DNA of 64,000 nucleotides, taken from the NCBI RefSeq assembly GCF_008801925.2, contig NZ_CP062803.1:868001-932000 (forward strand), read 5' to 3'. Positions 8,935-17,063 of the stretch are shown piece after piece. The first letter of the stretch is position 1. Every line of letters starts with the position of its first letter. Made by a program: the position numbers and the translations under genes. A model generated the notes under the pieces. That model saw only the letters and a program-made list of their open reading frames with translations, searched no databases and was not told the origin of the DNA. Source of the DNA: Cupriavidus basilensis (lineage in GTDB: Bacteria > Pseudomonadota > Gammaproteobacteria > Burkholderiales > Burkholderiaceae).

Positions 8935-9656
8935 CAGACCACGTGCGCCGAGGCGGGCGCGTACACCTGCGGATGCCCCTTCACGGGCGCGGCGCCAAAG
9001 ATGCGGCCTTCGCGCACTTCCAGCACGTGGTCGCCGAGGGCTTCCACGTCGTCGGGGTCGTGCGAGATCACCAGCATGGGCACTTCCAGGCTGGCTTGCA
9101 GCGCGCGCAGCTCGGCGCGCATGCGTATGCGCAGCGCCGGGTCCAGCGCGGAGAACGGCTCGTCCAGCAGCACGATATCGGGCCGCGCCGCCAGCGCGCG
9201 CGCCAGCGCGGCGCGTTGCTTCTGGCCGCCGGAGATCTCGCCGGGATAGTTGCCGGTGATCGCGCCAAGGCCAAACGCATCGATCCAGCGCTGCGCTTCC
9301 GCGTGGTGCGTGTTGCGGCGCGGGTTGCGCCAGCCCCGCTCAAGCCCGAAGGCGATGTTCTGCGCGACCGTCAGATGCGGGAACAGGGCGTAGTCCTGGA
9401 ACAGGTAGGCCACGCGCCGCTCCTGCGGGCGCACGTTGACCCGCGCCTCGCTGTCGAACAGGGTGCGGCCGTTGAGCACGATGCGGCCACTGTCCGGCGT
9501 GAGCAATCCGGCGATGGCGCGCAGCGTCAGGCTCTTGCCCGCGCCGGAGGGGCCAAACAGCGCAATGCGCTTGCTTGCCGAGTCGAAGGCGATATCCAGC
9601 CCGAACCGGCGGTCGGCGGAACCGAGCTGCTTGCGTACGGTGACTTGCATGGTCAT
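8934..9656 (-). CDS. modC: Molybdate ABC transporter ATP-binding protein
   Basis: ATPase of the molybdate importer. The 240 residues include Walker A GPSGAGKS, Q-loop LFQDYALFP, signature SGGQKQR, Walker B IVLLDEP and the switch HD (ISHDPDD). It lacks the C-terminal TOBE/Mop domain of long ModC proteins (~350 aa), so this is a short form; molybdate sensing may rest with ModE. It is last in modA-modB-modC, starting a few bases after the modB stop. Confidence 0.9.
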   Translation of the reverse strand: MTMQVTVRKQLGSADRRFGLDIAFDSASKRIALFGPSGAGKSLTLRAIAGLLTPDSGRIVLNGRTLFDSEARVNVRPQERRVAYLFQDYALFPHLTVAQNIAFGLERGWRNPRRNTHHAEAQRWIDAFGLGAITGNYPGEISGGQKQRAALARALAARPDIVLLDEPFSALDPALRIRMRAELRALQASLEVPMLVISHDPDDVEALGDHVLEVREGRIFGAAPVKGHPQVYAPASAHVV

Positions 9657-9662
9657 GGCGGC

Positions 9663-10349
9663 CTACCGGTACATTTTGCGGGTGGGCGGCACCAGCCGCC
9701 CGGCGGCTACCAGCAGCACCACGCAGGTGAGGGAGGTGACCAGCACCAGCACGTTGGCGGTGTTGTCGTCGCCGGCCTGCACGGCTTCGTAGATGGCGAC
9801 CGACAGCGTTTGCGTGCGCCCGGGCAGGTTGCCCGCCACCATCAGCGTGGCGCCGAACTCGCCCAGCGCGCGGGCAAAGGCCAGCAGCACGCCGGCGATG
9901 ATGCCGCGCGACGCCAGTGGCAGCGTCACGCGAAAGAAGATACCGGCCTCGGACGTGCCGAGCACGCGCGCGGCGTCCTCAAGCTGCGAGTCAACCCCTT
10001 CGAAGGCGGCGCGGGCCGACTTCAGCACCAGCGGGAAGGCCACGATGGTGGAGGCCAGCACTGCGCCTTGCCAGGTAAAGACCAGTTCGATGCCGAGCCG
10101 GCCGAGCCACTCGCCGAACACGCCGCGGCGCCCGACCAGCACCAGCAGGTAGTAGCCGAGCACGGTCGGTGGCAGCACCAGCGGCAGCGTGAGCAGGGCG
10201 TCGACCACGTCGCGCGCGGCCGATTGCCAGCGCGACAGCGCAAAGGCCGCGCCCACGCCCAGCACGGCGTTGAGCACGGTGGCCCAGCCCGCCACTTTGA
10301 GCGACAGCGACAGCGGGACCCAGACAGCTTCCAGGGAGGTCATCAGCAT
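9663..10349 (-). CDS. modB: Molybdate ABC transporter permease
   Basis: A 228-residue inner-membrane permease with about five transmembrane segments. The EAA-type cytoplasmic loop (EDAARVLGTSEAGIFFRVTLPLASRGIIAG) couples to ModC. I used ATG at 10349 (MLMTSLEAVW), with ATG at 10343 equally likely. The open frame upstream reads as a low-complexity Arg/Pro leader and is probably untranslated. It lies between modA and modC on the same strand. Confidence 0.9.
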   Translation of the reverse strand: MLMTSLEAVWVPLSLSLKVAGWATVLNAVLGVGAAFALSRWQSAARDVVDALLTLPLVLPPTVLGYYLLVLVGRRGVFGEWLGRLGIELVFTWQGAVLASTIVAFPLVLKSARAAFEGVDSQLEDAARVLGTSEAGIFFRVTLPLASRGIIAGVLLAFARALGEFGATLMVAGNLPGRTQTLSVAIYEAVQAGDDNTANVLVLVTSLTCVVLLVAAGRLVPPTRKMYR

Positions 10350-10454
10350 AAACGCCCGCCGGCGGAGCCAGGCAGGCGGCAAGGTGGATTCAGGTTGGCG
10401 GCGCGCCCGGGGCGCCGGGGCTGCGGGCAAGGGTCAGGGATTATGGCTTACGGC

Positions 10455-11273
10455 TTACGGTTTTAGAAAACCATACCTGGCCAGCACCGCTTGCCCTTCC
10501 GGCGACGTCACATAGCCGAGGAATGCCGCGGCTTGCTCGGGCTGTCTGGAGTGCGAGGTGATGGCGATCGGATACGTGACCGGCTGGCGCGTCGGTACCC
10601 GCAGCGCCACCTTGACCTTGTCCGGCATGATCGCCGCATCGGTGGCGAACACAAAGCCGGCATCGACTTCGCCACGGGCCACGTAATCCAGGCTCTGGCG
10701 CACGTTTTGCGCCATCACGCCCTTGGCCGAGACCGCATCCCACACGCCTGCTGCTTCCAGCGCGCCTTTGGTATAGCGGCCCACCGGCACCGACGCCGGG
10801 TTGCCGAAGGCCACGCGCTTGAACTCGGGGCGGGTCAGGTCCTGCAGCTTGCCCACTTCCAGCTTGCTGTCAGCCGGCAGGATCAGCGCGAGCTGGTTGG
10901 CGGCAAAATCGCGGCGCGACGCGGGCTGCACCACGCGCTCGGCCACGGCCTTGTTCATGGCGTCCTGGTCGGCCGAGGCAAACACATCGGCCGGCGCGCC
11001 GTTGACGATCTGCTGCATCAGCACGTCGGAGGCGCCGAAGTTGAGGATCACCTTGGTCTGGGGGTGCGCGCGTTCGTAGGATTCGGCGAGCGACTTGAAG
11101 GCATTGGTCAGGCTGGCCGCGGCGGAGACCACCAGGTCTGCGCCGAAGGCGGCCGGGGCGGACAGCGCCAGGGTGGCGGACAGCAGCAGGCCGGCCGCCA
11201 GCGAGGCGCGTCGGGCGCCGCGCGGCTGGCGGGACTGGGCAGGCAACGGAGCGGAGATCGGGAGCATGGGCAT
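10455..11273 (-). CDS. modA: Molybdate ABC transporter periplasmic binding protein
   Basis: Captures molybdate or tungstate in the periplasm. The protein has 272 residues from ATG 11273. A long N-terminal leader ends in a signal peptide (LAAGLLLSATLALSAPAAFGA), and the mature protein begins DLVVSAAASLTNAFKSLAE. Typical ModA segments VILNFGASDVLMQQI and GAPADVFASADQ form the oxyanion pocket. A ModE-like palindrome lies about 80 bp upstream. First gene of modABC. Confidence 0.92.
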   Translation of the reverse strand: MPMLPISAPLPAQSRQPRGARRASLAAGLLLSATLALSAPAAFGADLVVSAAASLTNAFKSLAESYERAHPQTKVILNFGASDVLMQQIVNGAPADVFASADQDAMNKAVAERVVQPASRRDFAANQLALILPADSKLEVGKLQDLTRPEFKRVAFGNPASVPVGRYTKGALEAAGVWDAVSAKGVMAQNVRQSLDYVARGEVDAGFVFATDAAIMPDKVKVALRVPTRQPVTYPIAITSHSRQPEQAAAFLGYVTSPEGQAVLARYGFLKP

Positions 11274-11354
11274 GGCGGGGCGCGGGTGGCCGGAAGCGGG
11301 TTGGATAGCAGGCGGGCCGGGCCGGAACGTGCCCGCCAGATGTGCCCGCCAAAT

Positions 11355-11380
11355 GCGCAATATATGACGGTATATAACGC
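11355..11380 (-). promoter_or_regulatory. ModE operator upstream of modA
   Basis: Inverted half-sites GCGCAATATA and TATATAACGC are separated by 6 bp; 8 of 10 positions are complementary. They match the known ModE box pattern (CGnTATATA with a short spacer, inverted). The position in the modA/5'-nucleotidase divergent gap fits repression of modABC by the ModE encoded 2.7 kb away. Confidence 0.8.
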
Positions 11381-11549
11381 GGCGTCAATGGCACATTGGG
11401 TCGGGACAGGGCATATCGGCGGGCCGTGCGGGTGCGCCTGCTGCCGGCCGCCGGCCGTCACGGTGGTGTAACGCACGCGTCACTCTGCTGCCATTTGCGC
11501 TCGGGACAATGTCCGGCTCCAGGCACAACAAGAAAGAAGGGAGCCACAA

Positions 11550-13676
11550 ATGCACCGCTGTCCGACCGCCGTTCTACCCGCGCGCGCCGCGCCCGCTTCG
11601 TCCCCGATCCTCGCTGTGCCCACCGTGGCCGCGCTGGGCGCCGCCATCGTGGCCACGGTGCTGCTGGCCGCCTGCGGCTCCGATGACAGCCCTGCCAGCG
11701 CTGGCACGGGCACGGGTGTCACGCCGCAGGCCGATAGCGTCTCGGCCGGCACCAAGGCCACGCTGGCCTTGCTGGAAACCACCGACCTGCACACCAATGT
11801 GCGCAGCTACGATTACTTCAAGCTGGCCGAGGACAAATCCTTCGGCTTCGAGCGCGTGGCAACCCTGATCAAGCAGGCGCGCGCCGAGTTTCCCAACACC
11901 CTGCTGCTGGACAACGGCGACACCATCCAGGGCACCGCGCTGGCCGACTACCAGGCCCAGGTCAACCCGCTCAAGTGCGGCGAGACCCTGGCCATGTACA
12001 AGGTGATGAACGCGGCCAGGTTCGACGGCGGTGGCATAGGCAACCACGAGTTCAACTACGGCCTGGGCTATCTGAACCAGGTCACGGGCAACCGCTTCAA
12101 CGTGGATGGCCTGCCCGACCCGACCGTGCAGACGCCGTGCGCCGGGCCGGCCTTCCCGCAGGTGCTGGCCAACGTGTACAGCGTGCGCACGCGCGCGCCG
12201 CTGTTCCAGCCGTACACCATCATCACCCGCCAGATCACCGCCACCGGGCCCGACGGCAACACCGTCACGGTGCCGGTCAAGGTCGGCATCATCGGATTCA
12301 CGCCGCCCGCGATCATGAGCTGGGACAAGCGCTGGCTCGACGGCAAGGTCTACACCGAGGGCGTGAAGGAAACCGCCGAGAAGTTCGTGCCGGAGATGCG
12401 CGCCAAGGGTGCCGACCTGGTGGTGGTGATCTCGCACGGCGGGCTCGATGCCTCCGCGTACTCGCCCACCATGGAGAACGGCAGCTGGCACCTGTCCAAG
12501 GTGGCCGGCGTGGATGCCATGCTGATCGGCCACTCGCACCAGGTCTTCCCCGATGCCACCAGCACGGTAGCGCAGTTCAACCTGCCGGGCGTGGACAAGG
12601 TGCGCGGCACGGTCAACGGCGTGCCGACCGTGATGGCCGACTACTGGGGCCGCCGCCTCGGCGTGATCAAGCTGCAGCTCGCGCATGACGGCAATCGCTG
12701 GGTGGTCGACAAGAGCGCCACCATCGTGCAGGCGCGCTCGATCCAGAATGCCGACAAGAGCTATGTGGCGGCCGATGCCAGCGTGGCGGCCGCGATCGAT
12801 GCGGAGCACCAGGCCACCATCGCCTACGTGAAGACGCCGATCGGCACCACCGACTACCGCATGAGCACGTACTTCGCCGATGTGGGCGATCCCGGTGCGA
12901 TCCAGATCGTCAACCAGGCGCAGGCGGCCTACGTGAAGGACTACATTGCCGCCAACCTGCCGGCGCTGGCCACGCTGCCGGTGCTGTCCGTCTCCGCGCC
13001 GTTCAAGAGTGGCTTTGGCGGCGGCAACGACTACACCGATGTGCAGTCCGGCAACCTTGCCATCAACAATGCAGCCGATCTCTACCTCTACCCCAACACC
13101 ATTTACGCGGTGAAGGTGAGCGGCAGCGACGTCAAGGCCTGGCTGGAGACCGCCGCCAAGCGCTTCAACCTGATCGATCCGGCCAAGACCGCTGACCAGC
13201 CGCTTATCAGCAGCTTCCCTGGTTATAACTTCGACATGTTCACCTCGCCCGACCTGCAGTACGAGATCGACGTGACGCAGCCGGAGGGCAGCCGCATCAA
13301 GAACCTCGCGTACAAGGGCGTGCCGCTCGACGCCAGCCAGCAGCTCATCGTGGCCACCAACAACTACCGCGCCAGTGGCGGCGGCAATTTTCCCGGCCTG
13401 GACGGCAGCAAGACGGTCTACGCCTCGCCGGACGCCAGCCGCGATGTGCTGATCGCCTACATCAAGAAGGCCGGTGCCATCACGCGCGCGACCAACGGCG
13501 GCGCGCGCAGCTGGCGCTTCACCAAGGTAGCCACGGCCGGCAAGGTGGTGTTTGCGTCCGCGCCAGGCCAGCTGGCGCAGGCGCAAGCCGCCGGCCTCGC
13601 CAATATCGCGCTGGAGCAGGCGAGCTACGACACCACCAAGAACCTGTCGCTATACAGCGTCGACCTCAACCAGTAA
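11550..13676 (+). CDS. Lipoprotein 5'-nucleotidase / 2',3'-cyclic phosphodiesterase family
   Basis: Extracytoplasmic phosphohydrolase releasing nucleoside and phosphate from nucleotides or cyclic nucleotides. The 708 residues begin with a lipoprotein signal (lipobox LLAAC near residue 45), so it is probably membrane-anchored. The N-terminal calcineurin-like domain has TTDLHTN, LLDNGDTIQG, GGIGNHEFNYG, VVVISHGG and LIGHSHQVFPD. The C-terminal nucleotide-binding domain contains FKSGFGGGNDYTDV and TNNYRASGGGNFPG. The CpdB subfamily (3'-nucleotidase) is favoured over UshA, but substrate preference is uncertain. RBS AGAAGGGAG precedes the ATG. Confidence 0.88.
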   Translation: MHRCPTAVLPARAAPASSPILAVPTVAALGAAIVATVLLAACGSDDSPASAGTGTGVTPQADSVSAGTKATLALLETTDLHTNVRSYDYFKLAEDKSFGFERVATLIKQARAEFPNTLLLDNGDTIQGTALADYQAQVNPLKCGETLAMYKVMNAARFDGGGIGNHEFNYGLGYLNQVTGNRFNVDGLPDPTVQTPCAGPAFPQVLANVYSVRTRAPLFQPYTIITRQITATGPDGNTVTVPVKVGIIGFTPPAIMSWDKRWLDGKVYTEGVKETAEKFVPEMRAKGADLVVVISHGGLDASAYSPTMENGSWHLSKVAGVDAMLIGHSHQVFPDATSTVAQFNLPGVDKVRGTVNGVPTVMADYWGRRLGVIKLQLAHDGNRWVVDKSATIVQARSIQNADKSYVAADASVAAAIDAEHQATIAYVKTPIGTTDYRMSTYFADVGDPGAIQIVNQAQAAYVKDYIAANLPALATLPVLSVSAPFKSGFGGGNDYTDVQSGNLAINNAADLYLYPNTIYAVKVSGSDVKAWLETAAKRFNLIDPAKTADQPLISSFPGYNFDMFTSPDLQYEIDVTQPEGSRIKNLAYKGVPLDASQQLIVATNNYRASGGGNFPGLDGSKTVYASPDASRDVLIAYIKKAGAITRATNGGARSWRFTKVATAGKVVFASAPGQLAQAQAAGLANIALEQASYDTTKNLSLYSVDLNQ

Positions 13677-13683
13677 GGCGGCA

Positions 13684-14547
13684 ATGACCACGGCAATGAG
13701 CACGACAGCGAGCACGGCAACGAATACGCCAATGAAGGGAGCGACGGCGCCGGCATGCAGTGCGCCTGCGCGTCGCCACGGCCGTCAGCGCCGCCTGCAT
13801 CCGGTCATCGCTGCCGCGCTGGTGGCGGTCGCGGTGGCGGCCGGCTGCGTGGGCGGGGCATCGGCGTGGCGCGAGCATGCCAGCGCGCGCCACGCGCAGC
13901 TTGCGCAGTGGCAGACGCGGGCCGGCTCGGCCGGCGACGAAGAGGCGCTCGCGGCGCTGCGCCAGGCGGCGCGGGCGGGGGAGGGCGCGGCCCAGGCCGC
14001 GCTTGGCGAAGCGTTGTGGGCAAGCGGGGATGCGGCGGCGCATGCCGAAGGCCGTGACTGGCTGAAGCAGGCCGCCGGGGCCGGAGATGCGCGCGCGCAT
14101 TTCGTGCTGGGCAAGGCGGCCTTCCTCGGCGATGCGCAGCGCACGCCCGACGCTGAGGCGGCCTGGCACCACTTCGAGCTGGCCGCCGCGGCGGGCAATA
14201 CCGGGGCCGCGTACTACCTCGGCTTGCTGCACCGTGGCGGCTATGGCCGGGCGCCGGACCCGGCCGCGGCCGCGCGCTGGTTCGCGCTGGCCGCCGATGC
14301 CGGCGTGCCGCAGGCGATGTTCATGCTGGCCAACGCCTATCGTGAAGGGGCAGGCGTGCCGCGCGACGAGGCCCGCGCGGTGGCGTGGTACGAGGCCGCG
14401 GCCGAGCGCGAGCATCCGGAATCGATCCAGGCGCTGGCGATGGCCTATCGGTATGGGGAGTTGGGGTTGAAGCGGGATGAGGGGAGCTTTCGTGCGCATC
14501 TGGCGGAGACAGCGCATGCGTTGAAGCATCCGGCTTTGAGTCCTTGA
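13684..14547 (+). CDS. Sel1/TPR-like repeat membrane protein
   Basis: A 287-residue protein with a Thr/Ala-rich N-terminus, one transmembrane segment (PVIAAALVAVAVAAGCVGG) and then four to five Sel1-type helical repeats of ~36 residues (AGDARAHFVLGKAAFLGD, AGNTGAAYYLGLLHRGGYG, AGVPQAMFMLANAYREGAG). These are protein-interaction scaffolds. It starts 8 bp after the nucleotidase stop and is probably co-transcribed. The first 30 codons contain ACGGCAA/AGCACG-type short repeats. Function unknown. Confidence 0.75.
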   Translation: MTTAMSTTASTATNTPMKGATAPACSAPARRHGRQRRLHPVIAAALVAVAVAAGCVGGASAWREHASARHAQLAQWQTRAGSAGDEEALAALRQAARAGEGAAQAALGEALWASGDAAAHAEGRDWLKQAAGAGDARAHFVLGKAAFLGDAQRTPDAEAAWHHFELAAAAGNTGAAYYLGLLHRGGYGRAPDPAAAARWFALAADAGVPQAMFMLANAYREGAGVPRDEARAVAWYEAAAEREHPESIQALAMAYRYGELGLKRDEGSFRAHLAETAHALKHPALSP

Positions 14548-14551
14548 TTTC

Positions 14552-14573
14552 TTGAGTCTTTGAGTCTTTGAGC
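14552..14573. repeat. 8-bp tandem repeat (TTGAGTCT), 2.75 copies
   Basis: Directly after the Sel1 gene stop; a degraded version also runs through the last codons of that gene. Confidence 0.7.
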
Positions 14574-14589
14574 TGGGGCGTTGGGGGCT

Positions 14590-14707
14590 GTAGCCCGCTG
14601 ACGCGGGGGTGTCGCTTGTGGGCGGGGTTTTACGGCTTCTAGCTGCTGGCGCGGCTGTGCGGTGTTGGCCGATTTAGAACGTGTGAGATGTCACTTCTCT
14701 TTACTCG
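14590..14707. repeat. Arm A of a nested intergenic palindrome
   Basis: About 118 bp starting GTAGCCCGCTGACGCGGGGG and ending at TTTACTCG. It recurs inverted at 16924-17040 with roughly 90% identity by eye. The inner end is itself a hairpin (CTTCTCTTTAC / GTAAAGAGAAG, 14693-14716) shared with arm B. Confidence 0.85.
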
Positions 14708-14828
14708 TAAAGAGAAGTAACCAAGAGAAAGCGATCCTTGCAGGAGGCTGGCGTGGCGTCATTGGGGATCCCAATGGTTTCATCGTACGGCCCCGGGTGC
14801 TAATGGACTCGTGCCGTTACCAGTTTAG
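14704..14828. repeat. Arm B of a nested intergenic palindrome
   Basis: About 125 bp from CTCGTAAAGAGAAGTAACC to GTTACCAGTTTAG, repeated inverted at 15144-15269. The outer ~49 bp and the inner ~40 bp (GGCCCCGGGTGCTAATGG) match closely; the middle is diverged. Confidence 0.85.
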
Positions 14829-15143
14829 ATCATCACGACCCTGCCGATGCCCAGGGTTTCGTGGTGGCCCCCACCGGTAGCCACCACCACGAATTTCAAG
14901 CCGTCTGTCGCTCGCGGAGTGACTGGCCACGAAGTTGCGAGCGTCCCGTTTCCGTCGTGGGCGCGGTGGCACCGCCAGAACAGTTCTGAGGGATTCACCA
15001 CCGCGCCCACCCCACCACGAATCCATCACGGCGTGATATATCGTGACGCCTTGCACCGGTACCGGCAGATGGATGAATGCGCAGGGATGCCGCTACCGAG
15101 CAGACTCACCACGAAACCAGCGTCATCCGCAGGGTCGTGGCCA
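14829..15143. other. Structured loop of the palindromic element
   Basis: A 315-bp interior with further inverted repeats. TTCGTGGTGGC pairs with GCCACCACCACGAA (about 14858-14893). GGGCGCGGTGG pairs with CACCACCGCGCCC (about 14958-15011). GAGTGACTGGCCACGA partly pairs with TCGTGGCCACTC (about 14918 and 15133). Short open frames on the minus strand (for example 14817-15056) have no ribosome-binding site or recognisable product. I favour a folded RNA or DNA structure over a gene. Confidence 0.55.
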
Positions 15144-15269
15144 CTCAAACCGGTAACGGCACGAGGCCATTAGCACCCGGGGCCTGACGACGAAACCACC
15201 GGGCTGCGCAATCCCAATAAGCCAGCCTCCTGCAAGGATCGCTTTCTTTTGGTTACTTTTCTTTACGAG
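15144..15269. repeat. Arm B' of the nested palindrome
   Basis: Inverted copy of 14704-14828, from CTCAAACCGGTAACGGCAC to CTTTTCTTTACGAG. It ends 7 bp before the IS3-family left terminus. Confidence 0.85.
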
Positions 15270-15339
15270 CCCTCCATGTCAGGATACTTGTCGTCTCCGT
15301 CTCCTTGGTGAAGCAAAATGGAGGGCGGTGTGCGAATAG

Positions 15340-15843
15340 GTGATGACACGATATGCAATCGAGCATCGGGAATGGGTGGTGGAGCAGATGATGCCGCCGC
15401 TGAACCGGTCGATAGTGGAGTTGGCCAAGGCCACAGGGATCACGACAGTGACCTTGCGGACTTGGCGCAGGATGGCGAGAGAAGCAGGAAGAATTGTGCC
15501 GGGTGACGGAAAGCAGAGTGATCAATGGTCCAGCGCGGACAAGTTTCGCGTTGTGTTGGAGACAGCGCCGCTAAGCGAAGCGGAGCTGTCGGAGTACTGC
15601 CGCGCAAAGGGCATCCGGGCGGAGCAGATTCAGCAATGGCGTGAGGCGTGCGAGCAGGCCAATGCGGCTACCCCCGTCAAGCGAACGTTGGCGCAGCGGC
15701 GGGAAGACGAAGCGGCGCGTGGGCGAGTGCGTGAGCTGGAACGCGAGCTCAAGCGCAAGAATGCGGCGCTGGCGGAGACGGCGGCACTGCTGGTCTTGCA
15801 AAAAAAAGCCGCAGCGATCTGGGGACGGGACGAGGAAGACTGA
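15340..15843 (+). CDS. IS3-family transposase OrfA
   Basis: A 167-residue DNA-binding subunit. An N-terminal helix-turn-helix (NRSIVELAKATGITTVTLRTW) is followed by a second HTH-like part and a C-terminal coiled coil (RVRELERELKRKNAALAETAALL) for oligomerisation. It ends after a slippery A-tract, as expected for -1 frameshift fusion to OrfB. Confidence 0.85.
   Translation: MMTRYAIEHREWVVEQMMPPLNRSIVELAKATGITTVTLRTWRRMAREAGRIVPGDGKQSDQWSSADKFRVVLETAPLSEAELSEYCRAKGIRAEQIQQWREACEQANAATPVKRTLAQRREDEAARGRVRELERELKRKNAALAETAALLVLQKKAAAIWGRDEED
15800..15808 (+). promoter_or_regulatory. Probable -1 programmed frameshift site
   Basis: Eight A residues followed by G (A AAA AAG context) in the orfA 3' part. 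A -1 slip enters the frame that continues as SRSDLGTGRGR then LISTPDRLEAIELIDEA, the normal start of OrfB in such elements. Confidence 0.6.
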
Positions 15844-16890
15844 TCAGCACCCCGGATCGCTTGGAAGCCATAGAGTTGATCGATGAAGCCGTAGGCGCCG
15901 GGGCCCGTCAGGCGAAGGCGTGCGAGGCGCTTGGTTTGACCGAGCGGACCATGCAGCGCTGGCGGCATGCCCCCGCCGACGGGCGGCGAAGCGCGTCGTG
16001 ATGCACCGGCCAACAAGTTCAGCGAATCAGAACGGCAGGCGGTGCTGAGGGCGGCGAACCAGCCAGGTTATGCGAGCCTGACGCCGCACCAGATCGTGCC
16101 AAAGCTGGCGGATGAGGGCATCTACGTGGGATCGGTATCGACGATCTACCGGGTGCTGCATGAAGCGGGACAAAGCCGTCGGCGTGGCCGCAGCAAGGCC
16201 CCGTGCACGCGCCCGCTGACGACGCACCGGGCCACGGGTCCGAATCAGGTGTGGTGTTGGGACATCACCTGGCTGCCGACTACGGTCAAGGGCAAGTTCT
16301 TCTACTGGTACATGATGAAGGACATCTACAGCCGCAAGCTGGTAGCCAACGAGGTGCATGAGAGCCAGACGGCTGAGCACGCCAGCCGCCTGCTGATGCA
16401 CGGCTGTTTGCGGGAGCAGACAGCGGGTCGTCCGCTGGTGCTGCACTCGGACAACGGCAAGGCCATGAAAGGGGCCACCATGCTGGCAGCAATGTATGAC
16501 CTAGGGGTGGTGCCATCCTACAGCCGGCCCAGGGTGAGTAACGACAATGCCTATGCCGAAGCGCTGTTCCGCACGGCGAAGTACTGCCCGATGTGGCCGG
16601 AACGCCCGTTCGATAGCCTGGAACAAGCGCGTGACTGGGTGCTGCGCTTCGTGCGCTGGTACAACGACGAGCACCGACACAGCAGCCTGAAATACGTCAC
16701 GCCCAACCAGCGGCATCAGGGCACAGCCACCGCTCTGTTGGCGCAGAGAACGGCACTGTATGAAGTTGTGCGCGCCCGGAATCCGCAGCGTTGGACCACG
16801 GGCATCCGCAACTGGGAACTACCAGATGCTGTGTACCTGAACCCGGAGCGAGCGCAGCAAAACGGACAGAATTACAAGCAAGCAGCGTAA
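15840..16890 (+). pseudogene. IS3-family transposase OrfB, frameshifted near its N-terminus
   Basis: Integrase-core transposase. The -1 frame from 15840 reads LISTPDRLEAIELIDEAVG then ERTMQRWRHAPADG and hits TGA at 15999. Homologous sequence resumes in a different frame at 15967 (ARRDAPANKFSESERQAVL). The switch needs skipping one base (1-nt insertion or 2-nt deletion) within about 15967-15998, beside a CCCCC run. Downstream the catalytic residues are intact: Asp in WCWDITWLP, Asp in LHSDNGKA, Glu in NAYAEALF. A product started from ATG 15967 would keep the catalytic domain but lose ~50 residues of the HTH part. Transposition in cis is therefore doubtful. Confidence 0.7.
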
Positions 16891-16923
16891 CGGCTGAGGC
16901 GACAACTACCTTGACACACGCCG

Positions 16924-17040
16924 CGAGTAAAGAAAAGTGACATCTCACACGTTCTAAAACGGCCAACACCGCCCAGCCGCGCCAGCAGCTAGAAGCCATA
17001 AAACTCGCCAAAAAGCGCCACCCCCGCGTCAGCGGGCTAC
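16924..17040. repeat. Arm A' of the nested palindrome
   Basis: Inverted copy of 14590-14707 (ends AGCGGGCTAC). It lies 24 bp before the stop of the Bug protein gene, so it sits where a terminator would be for that minus-strand operon. Confidence 0.85.
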
Positions 17041-17063
17041 AAGCAATTCAATCGAGCCCGATA

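Larger units (their letters stand above)
15277..16916 (+). mobile_element. IS3-family insertion sequence (about 1.64 kb)
   Basis: Terminal inverted repeats begin TGTCAGGATACTTGTCGTCTC (left, one base trimmed here) and, read inward from the right, TGTCAAGGTAGTTGTCGCCT, giving the TG...CA ends of the IS3 family. It contains orfA and orfB with a D(62)D(35)E transposase core. No direct repeat abuts these ends. A 4-bp CGAG occurs at 15266-15269 and 16924-16927, so either the element extends 7 bp further on both sides with a CGAG target duplication, or the duplication has decayed. It lies exactly between arms B' and A' of the palindromic element. Confidence 0.85.

Noticed and set aside
14817..15056. 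79-codon minus-strand gene inside the palindromic loop
   Set aside because: No ribosome-binding site, several overlapping alternatives, and the sequence is dominated by inverted repeats.
15266..16927. CGAG as definite target-site duplication of the IS
   Set aside because: It does not abut the best inverted-repeat ends (7 bp away on both sides), so it is only a possibility.
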